Of a stretch of 64,000 nucleotides of DNA, positions 1 through 8,535 are shown in pieces. The DNA comes from Litorimonas haliclonae (GTDB lineage: Bacteria > Pseudomonadota > Alphaproteobacteria > Caulobacterales > Maricaulaceae), in assembly GCF_965138505.1 (NCBI RefSeq), contig NZ_CBCSCO010000003.1, forward strand, positions 310,001 to 374,000, in the 5' to 3' direction. Position 1 is the first letter of the stretch, and each line of letters opens with the position of its first letter. Both the position numbers and the translations under genes were made by a program. The notes beneath the pieces are model-generated. The model was not told where the DNA came from, searched no databases, and was given only the letters and a program-made list of their open reading frames with translations.

Positions 1-527
1 CTTTATTTGGCGGAATTGTTTTGGCTTTTCCAGTCTTTGCGTATCAAATCTATCGTTTTATTGCGCCGGGTTTATACAAAAATGAGCGGGGCGCTTTTCT
101 ACCGTTTCTCATCGTGTCGCCGATCCTTTTCATCATGGGAGCCTCGCTCGTTTTCTATTTTGTGTTCCCTTATGTGATGGAGTTTGCTCTCAACCAACAA
201 GCGATTGGAGAAGGTCAGCGAATTGATCTGATGACGAAAATCAGTGATTATCTCAGTCTGGCTATGACTCTCTTTTTGGCTTTTGGATTATCATTCCAAC
301 TGCCAGTCATCTTGTCGCTTTTAGGTCGCGTCGGAATTGTCTCGGCGAAACAGCTAAAATCCGCCCGAAAATACGCATTATTTGGGATAGCTGTATTTGC
401 TGCTTTCGTAACTCCGCCGGACCCTATTACACAGCTTGTCCTCGGCTCCGCCATTTACTTACTCTACGAAATTTCTATCTTCTCCGTCCAATTGTTGGAA
501 AAAAAACAAGCCGAAGCGGAAAAATAA
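1..527 (+). CDS. tatC: TatC, Sec-independent protein translocase subunit (C-terminal part)
   Basis: C-terminal two thirds of TatC, the multispanning inner-membrane receptor of the twin-arginine translocase that binds Tat signal peptides and works with TatA/TatB. The frame is open from base 3 at the window edge, so the real start lies upstream; the TTG at base 21 is an internal codon. About 174 residues are visible against a family length near 250-260. The segment FIAPGLYKNERGAFLPF followed by a long hydrophobic span is characteristic of TatC, then come further spans and a short Lys/Glu-rich tail. It is followed after 108 bases by a LysM protein and the yajC-secD-secF genes. Many relatives have serS-surE-pcm after tatC; those are absent here. 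Confidence 0.95.
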   Translation, partial: LFGGIVLAFPVFAYQIYRFIAPGLYKNERGAFLPFLIVSPILFIMGASLVFYFVFPYVMEFALNQQAIGEGQRIDLMTKISDYLSLAMTLFLAFGLSFQLPVILSLLGRVGIVSAKQLKSARKYALFGIAVFAAFVTPPDPITQLVLGSAIYLLYEISIFSVQLLEKKQAEAEK

Positions 528-635
528 GCCTTACGGCTTGCTAAATGTTTTAAGCATTTTAATGTTTCGAAACTCTTTTTTAACCCTGATTGTTCATAAA
601 TTGCCAATTAAAGCCGCTTTTTACAGGATAGGCCC

Positions 636-1400
636 ATGCGCAGTTTAGTTTTCGCCACGACACTAACGTCTCTTCTCTTTGCCTCTTCAGCCGTGTTGGC
701 TCAAGATTCAGTTCAGGATCAGGATAAACTCAAGCCCCGGGTTTATGGGAGCCTGGACGCCGGAAAAAAAGTTCAAAAGACATCTGTTCAAACTAAAGGG
801 ACTGTCTCTGATGCTGAGCTAGAACGCGTTATCGAAGAGGCGGCCCGAATTCGCGGCTATCGGCAAGGCGTCCAAGACGCAACGAGAGCACTGACGGGCG
901 CTGCACAGACGCCTGGAACACCTGGGAAAGCTCAAGCCGTTAAAGCAAATGCTTCCGTGAACCAGTCCCATGTCGTCAAGAAAGGGGAGACGCTTTATAA
1001 TCTCTCAAAGCGTTATAACGTCAAAATCTCTGATATCCGTTCAGCTAACGACCTGACTGGGAACAAGATTGATTTAGGGCAGACCTTAATGATCCCTTCG
1101 CAAAGCAAAACCCTCTCCTTAAATACGGAGACGTCGCAGCCTGTTCTAGCTCAGGCTCCAGTGAAAGATACGGGCGTAATAAAGACCTCACCCGAAGCCG
1201 TGAAACGTGTCGTTCTGCCCGTTCAAGCCGAAACCAACGCTGTATATGCAGTCCTGCCAAAAGATACGTTATACAGCATTTCCCGCCGCTCCTGCGTGAA
1301 GATTGAAGACTTGGCGACGGCGAATAATATCTCCGACCCCAGCACTTTAAAGCCCGGGCAGAAACTGAACCTTCCCGAAGGTCACTGCCTCACGCGTTAA
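636..1400 (+). CDS. Periplasmic protein with two LysM domains
   Basis: Predicted exported peptidoglycan-binding protein of 254 residues. A signal peptide is visible (residues 1-22, basic start, hydrophobic core, VLA cleavage site). LysM domains cover about 112-154 (HVVKKGETLYNLSKRYNV) and 203-248 (YAVLPKDTLYSISRR), joined by a Gln/Pro/Ala-rich linker. Cys220 and Cys251 lie in and just after the second LysM and could form a disulfide. In related bacteria the gene just before yajC is usually an NlpD/DipM-type protein, LysM plus an M23 peptidase domain; here the protein ends right after the second LysM, so no peptidase domain exists. It probably binds the wall and perhaps recruits or activates amidases, which is inference from the position and the LysM domains. 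Confidence 0.8.
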   Translation: MRSLVFATTLTSLLFASSAVLAQDSVQDQDKLKPRVYGSLDAGKKVQKTSVQTKGTVSDAELERVIEEAARIRGYRQGVQDATRALTGAAQTPGTPGKAQAVKANASVNQSHVVKKGETLYNLSKRYNVKISDIRSANDLTGNKIDLGQTLMIPSQSKTLSLNTETSQPVLAQAPVKDTGVIKTSPEAVKRVVLPVQAETNAVYAVLPKDTLYSISRRSCVKIEDLATANNISDPSTLKPGQKLNLPEGHCLTR

Positions 1401-1419
1401 ACCAACCATTCCGTTTTGG

Positions 1420-1454
1420 AAAAGGGGCGCCACTACAGTTTTGCCGCCCCTTTT
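1420..1454 (+). terminator. Terminator-like hairpin after the LysM gene
   Basis: AAAAGGGGCG (1420-1429) pairs perfectly with CGCCCCTTTT (1445-1454) around a 15-base loop. The stem ends in four T but is followed by CGTTGC rather than a long T run. It sits 19 bases after the LysM stop and before yajC, so it probably ends or attenuates the upstream transcript. Confidence 0.55.
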
Positions 1455-1539
1455 CGTTGCAATCAAAACTGACGTCCCTATATAGGCCCAGAAGAAAAAC
1501 ACTAATTTAGCTATTCGATTTTTTTGTTGGGGACACAAT

Positions 1540-1863
1540 ATGTTCGCATTAATAATGCAATCCGCGCCCGCAGGCGGCCTAGGTCAACTCGCAGGCTCTA
1601 TCTTACCTTTCGTTCTGATCGGTTTGATTTTTTACTTCTTGATTATCCGTCCACAAAATCAGCGGTTAAAAGCCCATAAACAACTGCTATCCGAAATCGT
1701 CCGGGGTGATACAATCGTCACAAATGGCGGTCTTGTCGGAAAAGTGAAGCGTGTTGACGAAGAAGAGCTAACGGTTACGTTTGGCGATAACGACATCAAA
1801 GTCATTCGCACCATGATTGCAGATGTCCGAAACCGGACGGTCGCCGCAAACGACAAAAAGTAG
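1540..1863 (+). CDS. yajC: YajC, preprotein translocase accessory subunit
   Basis: Small single-span inner-membrane protein of 107 residues that joins SecD and SecF in the holotranslocon. It has a short periplasmic N-terminus, one hydrophobic helix at about residues 18-36 ending in the family signature FYFLIIRPQNQR, and a cytoplasmic domain containing GDTIVTNGGLVGKV, typical of YajC. The ATG at 1540 has GGGGA about ten bases upstream. It is followed at once by secD, the standard order, although a strong terminator-like hairpin lies between the two genes. Confidence 0.95.
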   Translation: MFALIMQSAPAGGLGQLAGSILPFVLIGLIFYFLIIRPQNQRLKAHKQLLSEIVRGDTIVTNGGLVGKVKRVDEEELTVTFGDNDIKVIRTMIADVRNRTVAANDKK

Positions 1864-1873
1864 TTTTAAACTC

Positions 1874-1901
1874 CGCCGCGACTTGTCGCGGCGTTTTATT
1901 T
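1874..1901 (+). terminator. Intrinsic terminator-like hairpin between yajC and secD
   Basis: CGCCGCGAC (1874-1882) and GTCGCGGCG (1885-1893) are perfect inverted copies separated by TT, giving an eight-pair GC-rich stem with a four-base loop, followed by TTTTATTT. It begins 10 bases after the yajC stop and ends 11 bases before the secD ATG, so it could set the YajC to SecD ratio by partial termination. Confidence 0.65.
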
Positions 1902-1912
1902 AGGGTCTGACA

Positions 1913-3526
1913 ATGCTGTTTTTCTCCCGCTGGAAAGTTACTCTGATTCTTGGCGCCGTTTTGTTGGGGATCTTATTCGCTCTGCCGAATGCCCTGCCAT
2001 CTGATGTCAGATCGAAGCTTCCGGCGCCCATGCAGCGTACATTGAATTTGGGTCTCGATCTTCAAGGCGGCGCGCATATGCTCCTCGAAGTAGACTTGAC
2101 GAGCGTCATGGAACAAGCGCTTGATAATGAAAGAGAAAACATCCGGATTGGGTTTTCCGATGAACGGATTCGCGCTGAATTTATCCGTGTAGAAGATAAT
2201 GCCGTTGTCGGTCGACTTCGCGATGCGGCGGATATGCCCGCGGCAATGTCGGTTTTACGGTCACAATCAGAACTGATTGATCAGACCTCCTTGAACCAAG
2301 AGCGAACAACCTCCGTCGAGCAACAGGGGGATAAAGGCTTCCGAGTAGAAATTACAGAGGCCAATATTGAGGCCATACAGACGCGAACTATCGCTCAGTC
2401 CATCAATGTTTTGCGCCGCCGTATTGACCCGACTGGCACCACGGAAATGACGCTGGCACGGGAAGGGGATGACCGTATCTTGCTACAAATTCCCGGTGCA
2501 AAAAATATAGATGAAATCAAAGACCGGATTAACAAGACGGCTAACCTCTCTTTTCATTTGGTTCGCAAAGAATCGGACAGTGATGCGATGATACGCGCGG
2601 CTGTCGAAAATGACCGCGTTCCTCCAGGGGCGGCCTATTTCCCCATGCAAGACGGCTTTAGTGGTCTGATTGTTGACAAACGCACGCGCATTACCGGTGA
2701 ATGTTTGAAGTCTTCCTCCGAAGGTCTGCACCCTCAAAACAATTATCCCATCGTGAACTTCAACTTTAATATTAAGTGCGCGCGTCTGTTCGGCGATATG
2801 ACAGCCCAAAATATCGGCCAGAGATTTGCGGTTGTTTTGGACAATGAAATCATCACCGCCCCCCGTATTAACGGCGCTATTCCCGGCGGTTCAGGTTTTA
2901 TTGAAGGCAGCTTTACAATTCAAAGCGCGCGCGATCTCTCCTTGCTTTTGAATGCAGGTGCTTTGCCAGCAAAACTTATTATTGTTGAGGAACGGACTGT
3001 CAGTGCGGAACTCGGCAACGATTCAATTCAAGCCGGTAAAATCGCTTCTATCTTGGGCCTCGTCGGCGTCGGATTGTTTATGTGGCTGTCTTACGGCCTA
3101 CGCTTCGGTACGATTGCTAACCTGGCTCTGTCGGTGAATATCATCCTTATCGCGGCGGCGCTGTCTCTATTTGGCGCGACGCTAACATTGCCGGGGATTG
3201 CAGGTATTATCCTTACCATCGGTATGGCTGTGGATGCCAATGTGCTGATTTTCGAGCGTATTCGAGAAGAGGTCCATGTCGGGCGCCCGCCTGTAAATGC
3301 GATTGAAACCGGTTACCGCCGTTCATTAGCGCCGATTTTGGATGCAAACATCACCACTTTGATCGCGGCTGTGACGCTTTACTTTGTTGGGTCCGGGCCA
3401 ATTCGGGGCTTCGCGGTGACCCTCGCTATCGGGATTGTCATGAGTGTATTCACCGCTGTGATTTTTGCACGATTATTGACGGCTACTTGGCTGCGCCGTT
3501 CACGTCCTAAAACATTGCCGATTTAG
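1913..3526 (+). CDS. secD: SecD, protein translocase subunit
   Basis: RND-family membrane protein of 537 residues that, with SecF, uses the proton-motive force to pull preproteins out of the Sec channel. Visible are an N-terminal span (about residues 7-26), the SecD signature LGLDLQGGAHMLLE at about 46-59, a large periplasmic domain, and a C-terminal block of five helices that includes GIAGIILTIGMAVDANVLIFERIREE, the conserved TM4 region with the functional Asp. The length is usual for alphaproteobacteria. secF follows after 12 bases, so the two are co-transcribed. Confidence 0.97.
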   Translation: MLFFSRWKVTLILGAVLLGILFALPNALPSDVRSKLPAPMQRTLNLGLDLQGGAHMLLEVDLTSVMEQALDNERENIRIGFSDERIRAEFIRVEDNAVVGRLRDAADMPAAMSVLRSQSELIDQTSLNQERTTSVEQQGDKGFRVEITEANIEAIQTRTIAQSINVLRRRIDPTGTTEMTLAREGDDRILLQIPGAKNIDEIKDRINKTANLSFHLVRKESDSDAMIRAAVENDRVPPGAAYFPMQDGFSGLIVDKRTRITGECLKSSSEGLHPQNNYPIVNFNFNIKCARLFGDMTAQNIGQRFAVVLDNEIITAPRINGAIPGGSGFIEGSFTIQSARDLSLLLNAGALPAKLIIVEERTVSAELGNDSIQAGKIASILGLVGVGLFMWLSYGLRFGTIANLALSVNIILIAAALSLFGATLTLPGIAGIILTIGMAVDANVLIFERIREEVHVGRPPVNAIETGYRRSLAPILDANITTLIAAVTLYFVGSGPIRGFAVTLAIGIVMSVFTAVIFARLLTATWLRRSRPKTLPI

Positions 3527-3538
3527 AGGGGCCGACTC

Positions 3539-4516
3539 ATGAAAGATATTTCTCTCGTTCGTATCCTGCCTATGGATTCAAAGGTTCCGTTTATTAATCT
3601 TCGGACTTTCGCCGGAATTCTTTCCGTGCTGGCACTTATCGCTTCGATTTTCCTTTTTGCGACACGTGGTCTGAATTACGGAATTGACTTTACAGGCGGG
3701 ACGGTGATCGAGCTGGATTTTGGACAACAGCCGGAGCCAGATGCCATTCGGGATACGATGGTCAGCCTTGGTTATAGCGGCGCGACTGTTCAAAACATCG
3801 CGCCTCCCTCGACGGAAGGCGTGGACTATGAATTTGTCAGGGTCGGTATTCCACTCCAGCCGGAAACGGAAGAAACAGGCGCGACTGCACAACAGGATGC
3901 CTTGGCTGAAGTTAAAGCCGGCCTGACCGAGAATGTTGGAACGTTTAGCATCTACAACCAGGGGGTCGTTGGATCAAAAGTCTCAGGCGAGCTTCGTACC
4001 AAAGGGGCATTAGCCGTCGGCTTGGCGCTATTTATGGTGCTTGCTTATATCTGGTTTCGATTTGAATGGCAGTTTGGCCTCGGCGCGGTTTTAGCGCTTT
4101 TCCATGACGTGATACTGACGATCGGAGTTTTCAGTCTGACGCAGATCGAATTCAACCTCTCTATCATTGCCGCGATTCTAACCATCGTGGGTTACTCGCT
4201 CAATGACACCGTGATTGTGTATGACCGTGTTCGGGAGAACTTGCGGAAATATAAAAAGATGCTCATGCCCGAGCTGCTGAACTTGTCGATAAATGACACT
4301 CTCAGCCGTACAATATTGACATCCTTCACAACCCTTTTGGCCTTGTTTGCGCTCTACTTCCTCGGCGGAGCGGGCCTTCGCGGCTTCTCATTCGCTATGA
4401 TTTGGGGGGTTTTCGTCGGGACATATTCGTCCATCTTTGTCGCGTCACCGCTTCTTTTGATTTTGAACCTGAAACGCGGCGTCAATACCGGAAATCCGGA
4501 AAAGGCGGAGGCTTAG
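3539..4516 (+). CDS. secF: SecF, protein translocase subunit
   Basis: Partner of SecD, 325 residues. An N-terminal helix is followed by GIDFTGGTVIELDF (about residues 48-61), a short periplasmic domain, and a five-helix bundle containing GYSLNDTVIVYDRVRENLRKY, the SecF counterpart of the SecD TM4 motif. It ends with a Lys/Glu-rich tail. Its stop codon overlaps the stop region of the convergent sodX gene by four bases, so the two transcription units run into each other with no space for an intergenic terminator. Confidence 0.97.
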   Translation: MKDISLVRILPMDSKVPFINLRTFAGILSVLALIASIFLFATRGLNYGIDFTGGTVIELDFGQQPEPDAIRDTMVSLGYSGATVQNIAPPSTEGVDYEFVRVGIPLQPETEETGATAQQDALAEVKAGLTENVGTFSIYNQGVVGSKVSGELRTKGALAVGLALFMVLAYIWFRFEWQFGLGAVLALFHDVILTIGVFSLTQIEFNLSIIAAILTIVGYSLNDTVIVYDRVRENLRKYKKMLMPELLNLSINDTLSRTILTSFTTLLALFALYFLGGAGLRGFSFAMIWGVFVGTYSSIFVASPLLLILNLKRGVNTGNPEKAEA

Positions 4517-4815
4517 AGCCTTCGAAGGCCTTTTGGCGTTATCGCCAGTAGGGCTCGCCCTGTGACAGCGTCAAAGGGCTGGACTCCGATTTTCTCAGAC
4601 GGCGTCGAGTGCGGATTATCTCCGGCAAACCAAAGCCCGGACTCATCCCGTCGGTTTAGGCGTTTCACAAGCCTGCCCAGGCGATCATGTTCTAAGACAT
4701 AAATAAACCCCGCCCGCAGCTTTTTCTGCGACCGGGGTTTTTTAGAAAGGATGTAATCGCCGTTTACGAGGGTAGGGGACATGCTGTCTCCCTCCACACG
4801 AATTAGGCGAAACAC
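4513..4815 (-). CDS. sodX: SodX-type S24/S26 peptidase, nickel SOD maturation protease
   Basis: Small signal-peptidase/LexA-fold serine protease of 100 residues expected to cleave the SodN propeptide so that the nickel-binding His becomes the N-terminus. The catalytic Ser is Ser11 in VEGDSMSPTL and the probable general-base Lys is Lys51 in GRLVKRLNRR; GDNPHSTPS (65-73) is the third conserved box. Unlike secretory signal peptidases it has no transmembrane segment, which fits a cytoplasmic SodN. The start is a GTG. It lies 9 bases after sodN on the same strand, and the function is assigned from family plus this neighbour. Confidence 0.88.
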   Translation of the reverse strand: MFRLIRVEGDSMSPTLVNGDYILSKKPRSQKKLRAGFIYVLEHDRLGRLVKRLNRRDESGLWFAGDNPHSTPSEKIGVQPFDAVTGRALLAITPKGLRRL

Positions 4816-4824
4816 GGTTTTGAC

Positions 4825-5316
4825 CTAGAGGTCAGGTTCGACTACCTCGACTTTAGGCTCGTAAGGGCAAACAACCTTTTTCGTTTTAATGCCCTTCATG
4901 TCCCAGAAAACTTCCGCAAATTCATTGCAGGCATCAACGAGCTTCACGCCGTCTTCGCGGTGAAGGTCCTGTTTACAAGCAGAAGCGGCGAGCATGATGT
5001 TATGAGCCAGTTCATGCGCATTTGGATGCTTCTCGAGCTTATCGCCCTTCATGAAGTCACCCCAGATAATGCGAGTCTGGTGCTTTGTGTTTTCGGCCAT
5101 TTCTTCTTTTTTGGCCGTGTTACGGGCGGCTTGCATAGCAAACGCTGTATCGGACAGGCCTTTGTCTTTAAGGCCTAGAAGAATATCCATCTGGCGGAGC
5201 GTAGACACTGCGTAATAAGTTACGATGCGCGCATCATAAATACCGCAGGGAATATCGCAGTGAGCAGATGCCCCTTCGATTTTATTATCAAATTTTGAAA
5301 CTAAATTATGTAACAT
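4825..5316 (-). CDS. sodN: Nickel superoxide dismutase precursor
   Basis: Nickel-dependent SOD (superoxide to hydrogen peroxide and oxygen), 163 residues. The nickel hook HCDIPCGIYD starts at residue 19, with His19, Cys20 and Cys24 as ligands once the 18-residue propeptide is removed; the common form of the motif is HCDLPCGVYDP. The rest is the four-helix-bundle domain with conserved HTRIIWGDFMKG-like and KTKK segments. The protein is cytoplasmic, since the propeptide is charged and not a signal peptide. The operon order is mini membrane protein, sodN, sodX. Nickel SODs are common in marine bacteria and in actinomycetes. Confidence 0.95.
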   Translation of the reverse strand: MLHNLVSKFDNKIEGASAHCDIPCGIYDARIVTYYAVSTLRQMDILLGLKDKGLSDTAFAMQAARNTAKKEEMAENTKHQTRIIWGDFMKGDKLEKHPNAHELAHNIMLAASACKQDLHREDGVKLVDACNEFAEVFWDMKGIKTKKVVCPYEPKVEVVEPDL

Positions 5317-5326
5317 GTAAATCTCC

Positions 5327-5533
5327 TTACGAACGATTACGAAGGGCTTTAAAGGCGAAATAGCCTAGACCTGCCAGAACAATAGCTGTGAGAGCCCCGT
5401 GAACAGGACTGGACAAGAAATGAATGACTTGCTCGAAACCGGTCATATGAACATGTCCGCCATGGGCGAAGGCCGGTGAGGCAAATCCTGTAAGAGCGGC
5501 TGTGGCCGCTGCAATTTTTGCTGATTTTATCAT
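5327..5533 (-). CDS. His-rich mini membrane protein heading the nickel SOD operon
   Basis: Protein of 68 residues with a cleavable-looking signal peptide (residues 1-23, ending SPAFA). Predicted cleavage leaves a mature N-terminus HGGHVHMTGF, followed by more His residues, one hydrophobic helix (about 45-63) and a basic end (KALRNRS). The AHGGHVH start resembles the AHPGH motif that opens HupE/UreJ nickel or cobalt transporters, but only one helix is present. It ends 10 bases before sodN on the same strand. A role in nickel capture or delivery for SodN is inference from the His motif and the operon; no named family was recognised with certainty. Confidence 0.7.
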   Translation of the reverse strand: MIKSAKIAAATAALTGFASPAFAHGGHVHMTGFEQVIHFLSSPVHGALTAIVLAGLGYFAFKALRNRS

Positions 5534-5655
5534 AGAAACACTCTCTCTTCCGTGTTGAAACTAATGTACCCATTGAGTGTAGGGCCTATGGTTTTTAACC
5601 ACAAGGGGCACATTTAACCTTACGCGCGAAAACGTAAAACGTTGGATATTATTTG

Positions 5656-6417
5656 ATGACATTTCAGTTGCATGACGACGTGACCGAGAGGGTAAAGCAA
5701 GCCGATGCCGATCGGGTGCGATCCGCTTACTTTGCGCAGGAAGATGCCCGCCGCCGACTCATGCTCCTTTATGCGTTTCATTTGGAGCTCGCGAAAGTGC
5801 CCGAACTGGTCAGCGAGCCTATGATTGGGCAAATCCGATATCAATGGTGGCGGGAGGCCGTCGCCGAGATTTACGAAACCGACGCCGTCCGTAAACACGA
5901 AATCACGACGCCGCTGCGGACGCTCCTTTTGGATTATGACGTGCCGCGTTTCTGGATTGATCAGCTTATAGACGGACGGGAGAGAGACATAGATCCCCGA
6001 CCGTTTGAAACCCTCTCAGAGGCAAAGGATTATAGCGCCAATACCTCTGGGGTTCTGATGAAGATCGCCGTCAAAATTCTCGGCGCCGACCCGCATGGAA
6101 CGGTCGAACAGGCAGGCACCTCTTGGGGGCTAACCGGACTGGCGCGAGCTTATCCTTATTATCATCAATCCATGTTAAGCGCGGTATCGTTCGACGAGAT
6201 TTGCGAGGCGGCGAAAAATCAATACGATCTGGCAAAACGCGGGATGGGCGGCGTGAAGACAGATATTTTCCCTGCTATCGCTTATACAGCTCTTATACCG
6301 CCTTATCTCAAGCGGCTAACCAAAGTGAGCTTTGATCCCAAAACCGAAGCCGTTACCTATACCGCCTTCGCCAAACAGTCCCGCTTGCTAATTGCAGCCT
6401 TGAGAGGCAAAGTCTGA
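5656..6417 (+). CDS. Squalene/phytoene synthase-fold protein
   Basis: Protein of 253 residues with the trans-isoprenyl diphosphate synthase (head-to-head) fold, seen in RRRLMLLYAFHLELAKV, SEPMIGQIRYQWWREAV and, further on, YSANTSGVLMKIAVKILG. The Asp-rich DxxxD catalytic pairs of true squalene or phytoene synthases are not evident, so it may belong with the non-catalytic NDUFAF6-like group. The start is taken as ATG 5656; a TTG directly before it could also serve. It stands alone on its strand, with 122 bases to the divergent nickel SOD operon, and precedes the DUF2157 gene by 24 bases. Confidence 0.75.
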   Translation: MTFQLHDDVTERVKQADADRVRSAYFAQEDARRRLMLLYAFHLELAKVPELVSEPMIGQIRYQWWREAVAEIYETDAVRKHEITTPLRTLLLDYDVPRFWIDQLIDGRERDIDPRPFETLSEAKDYSANTSGVLMKIAVKILGADPHGTVEQAGTSWGLTGLARAYPYYHQSMLSAVSFDEICEAAKNQYDLAKRGMGGVKTDIFPAIAYTALIPPYLKRLTKVSFDPKTEAVTYTAFAKQSRLLIAALRGKV

Positions 6418-6441
6418 TTCAAAACCGCAGAGGGAGTGGGA

Positions 6442-8535
6442 ATGACGTCAGAACGCGTAGAGGCAGGCATTTTGCGCCCTCTTGTACATCAGGGCAAATT
6501 GACCTCTGACAACTACCTTTCGGCTCTGGAAACCTTTCGGGATCGGCAATGGTGGGAAAGTTGGGCCATGCGGGCGCTGTTCGCGCTGGCGGTCGGTCAT
6601 ATACTTGCTGGCGTAATCTTTTTCTTTGCGCATAATTGGTTTGGGTTGCCTGATAATTTGAAATTCGGTCTCGTCGGAAGCGGAATAGGTCTGAGCATTT
6701 TGCTCTGGTTAACACTTGGGCTGGACAGCCTCGCCGGGAAGAGCTTCGGCATTGTTGCGACGGTTCTGGTCGGCGTGATGTTTGCCGTGTTCGGGCAAGT
6801 CTATCAAACCCCCGCTTTACTCCATACGCCTTTTGTTCTCTGGGCGGCCATGACTTTGTCTTTTGCGGCTGTTTCGCGCAATCTGGCGCATTGGGCCGTG
6901 TGGATCGTCATCGCGATCGTTGCCATGTTTGCTTATGCCGAGACAGGGTTTTATATCGCAGGTCAGCCACTGGCAGCCGACATGCTCATTCTCGTCGCGG
7001 CTCTGTTCAGCGCGGCGGCTGTGCTTATATTGGATAAATTTCTTCGTCCGACTTACCCTTGGGTGAGGGGATCATGGTTTCGACTTTTCTTGATTGCTAT
7101 CTCGGGAGTTCTTCTCGTGACCGCTTTTACATCAACATTTTGGCCCTGGCGGAGTGACGCATTAAAAGCCTTGTCTTACGGACTGAGCGCGGTTGCGTTT
7201 CTAACGGCTCTGGGCTTGGGTCTCTATTTGTATAAATTTCGGCCAACCCTTGCAGGTCTCTCAATTGTGACCTTCACTATGACCGCCATGATCGTCCAGA
7301 TGGTTCTAAAACTCTTTCAAGATTCCACTTGGCACACAGGCGTCATCTTGATGGTTTTCCTAATCTTTATCGGAATAACCATTGTCTTAGGGGCATTGTT
7401 CAAACATTATATGCGGCTCACACATACGGCCGTGGATCCATCTGCAGAAAAAGATGAAACGCCGCGCGACATATCACTCGCAGAGGCCTCAGGCGCCCTC
7501 GCAATTCCTGAAAATGACTTATCTGCCCTCCAAGAGGATATCGAAGCGAAAGAAAACCCTTGGTATATAGAGATGTTTTTAGCCTTGGCCGGCATGATAA
7601 CAGCCGGGTTCGGAGTCGCTTTTTTCGGACTTATCTTTTCTTCTTTTTTAGACTTTGAAAACTTTGGCGTCGCTTTGCTTATAGCAGGCCTGACAGTTTA
7701 TATCGGAGCGCTCATTTTACGTAGCAACTCAAATCAGGGCTATCTGCGTCACCTCTTGAACACGTTCCTCATGGTGGGGGCCGCGATGCTTATCGGCGGA
7801 ATCGGTTTGGCCCTGGAACAAAGGTCGGCGTTAAACTGGGGTATCCCGGTCTTTGCCGTTTTAATCTTAACCGCACTCAATATTGCCTTTGTCAGAGACG
7901 CAATTATTGAGTTTTTGTCAGCCCTTATCGCGATGGGCACGCTCTATTTTTATCTCGGTTATTACCTCAATATAGCATATTTCGATATTATCCTCGTGGT
8001 CTTCGCCACAGGGCTTGCTATGGTTTTTCTCACCCGCGTCTTGAAGAAGCGCCTTCTGACGGCGGCGGCCTCGGCGTTTCTGATTTATCCAGTTCTGGCC
8101 TCGTTCTCATTTGGGTTTGACGGTGTGTTTGGCTTTGGAAACCCGACAGAAGGCTATGAGTTTTCCCGCTATACCTATTCTTTTGCGGGTGTCATAATTG
8201 CAGCAGCGGCGATAGTGTATTTGAACGTCACCAACCCGGCGTTTAAATCGTGGCGGCCTCCACTTTTCGTCTTGGCACCTCTTCTTATTGTCATTGGGCT
8301 GTTTCCCTTTGGCGGGGCGAGTGCGCTACTTTTGATTTTAACCGGGTATATACTCGGTCATAGAACTCTTGCCATTCTCGGCGTTTTGCTGGAAATCTAT
8401 TACCTCTACATGTTCTATTACGAACTCTCGATCTCTCTCGGTACGAAGTCTTATATTTTAATGGCGGTGGGCGTCGTCTTTCTAGGCGTTTGGTACGCCG
8501 CGAACCGACATCAGAATAAGGAGGCTTTGACATGA
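6442..8535 (+). CDS. DUF2157/DUF4401-type polytopic membrane protein
   Basis: Large integral membrane protein of 697 residues with a short soluble N-terminus (GKLTSDNYLSALETFRDRQWWE) followed by roughly twenty hydrophobic spans. The segment after it (ALAVGHILAGVIFFFAHNW) matches the start of DUF2157 proteins and the later half matches DUF4401. A hydrophilic loop rich in Asp and Glu separates the two halves around residues 335-375. Function is unknown. The start is taken as ATG 6442 with GGAGTGGG upstream; a GTG at 6436 is possible. It overlaps the next gene by four bases, the usual pairing of this family with a GDYXXLXY protein. Confidence 0.8.
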   Translation: MTSERVEAGILRPLVHQGKLTSDNYLSALETFRDRQWWESWAMRALFALAVGHILAGVIFFFAHNWFGLPDNLKFGLVGSGIGLSILLWLTLGLDSLAGKSFGIVATVLVGVMFAVFGQVYQTPALLHTPFVLWAAMTLSFAAVSRNLAHWAVWIVIAIVAMFAYAETGFYIAGQPLAADMLILVAALFSAAAVLILDKFLRPTYPWVRGSWFRLFLIAISGVLLVTAFTSTFWPWRSDALKALSYGLSAVAFLTALGLGLYLYKFRPTLAGLSIVTFTMTAMIVQMVLKLFQDSTWHTGVILMVFLIFIGITIVLGALFKHYMRLTHTAVDPSAEKDETPRDISLAEASGALAIPENDLSALQEDIEAKENPWYIEMFLALAGMITAGFGVAFFGLIFSSFLDFENFGVALLIAGLTVYIGALILRSNSNQGYLRHLLNTFLMVGAAMLIGGIGLALEQRSALNWGIPVFAVLILTALNIAFVRDAIIEFLSALIAMGTLYFYLGYYLNIAYFDIILVVFATGLAMVFLTRVLKKRLLTAAASAFLIYPVLASFSFGFDGVFGFGNPTEGYEFSRYTYSFAGVIIAAAAIVYLNVTNPAFKSWRPPLFVLAPLLIVIGLFPFGGASALLLILTGYILGHRTLAILGVLLEIYYLYMFYYELSISLGTKSYILMAVGVVFLGVWYAANRHQNKEALT

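Noticed and set aside
5653..5655. TTG start for the squalene-synthase-fold protein
   Set aside because: The ATG directly after it is the simpler choice and gives the same protein less one residue.
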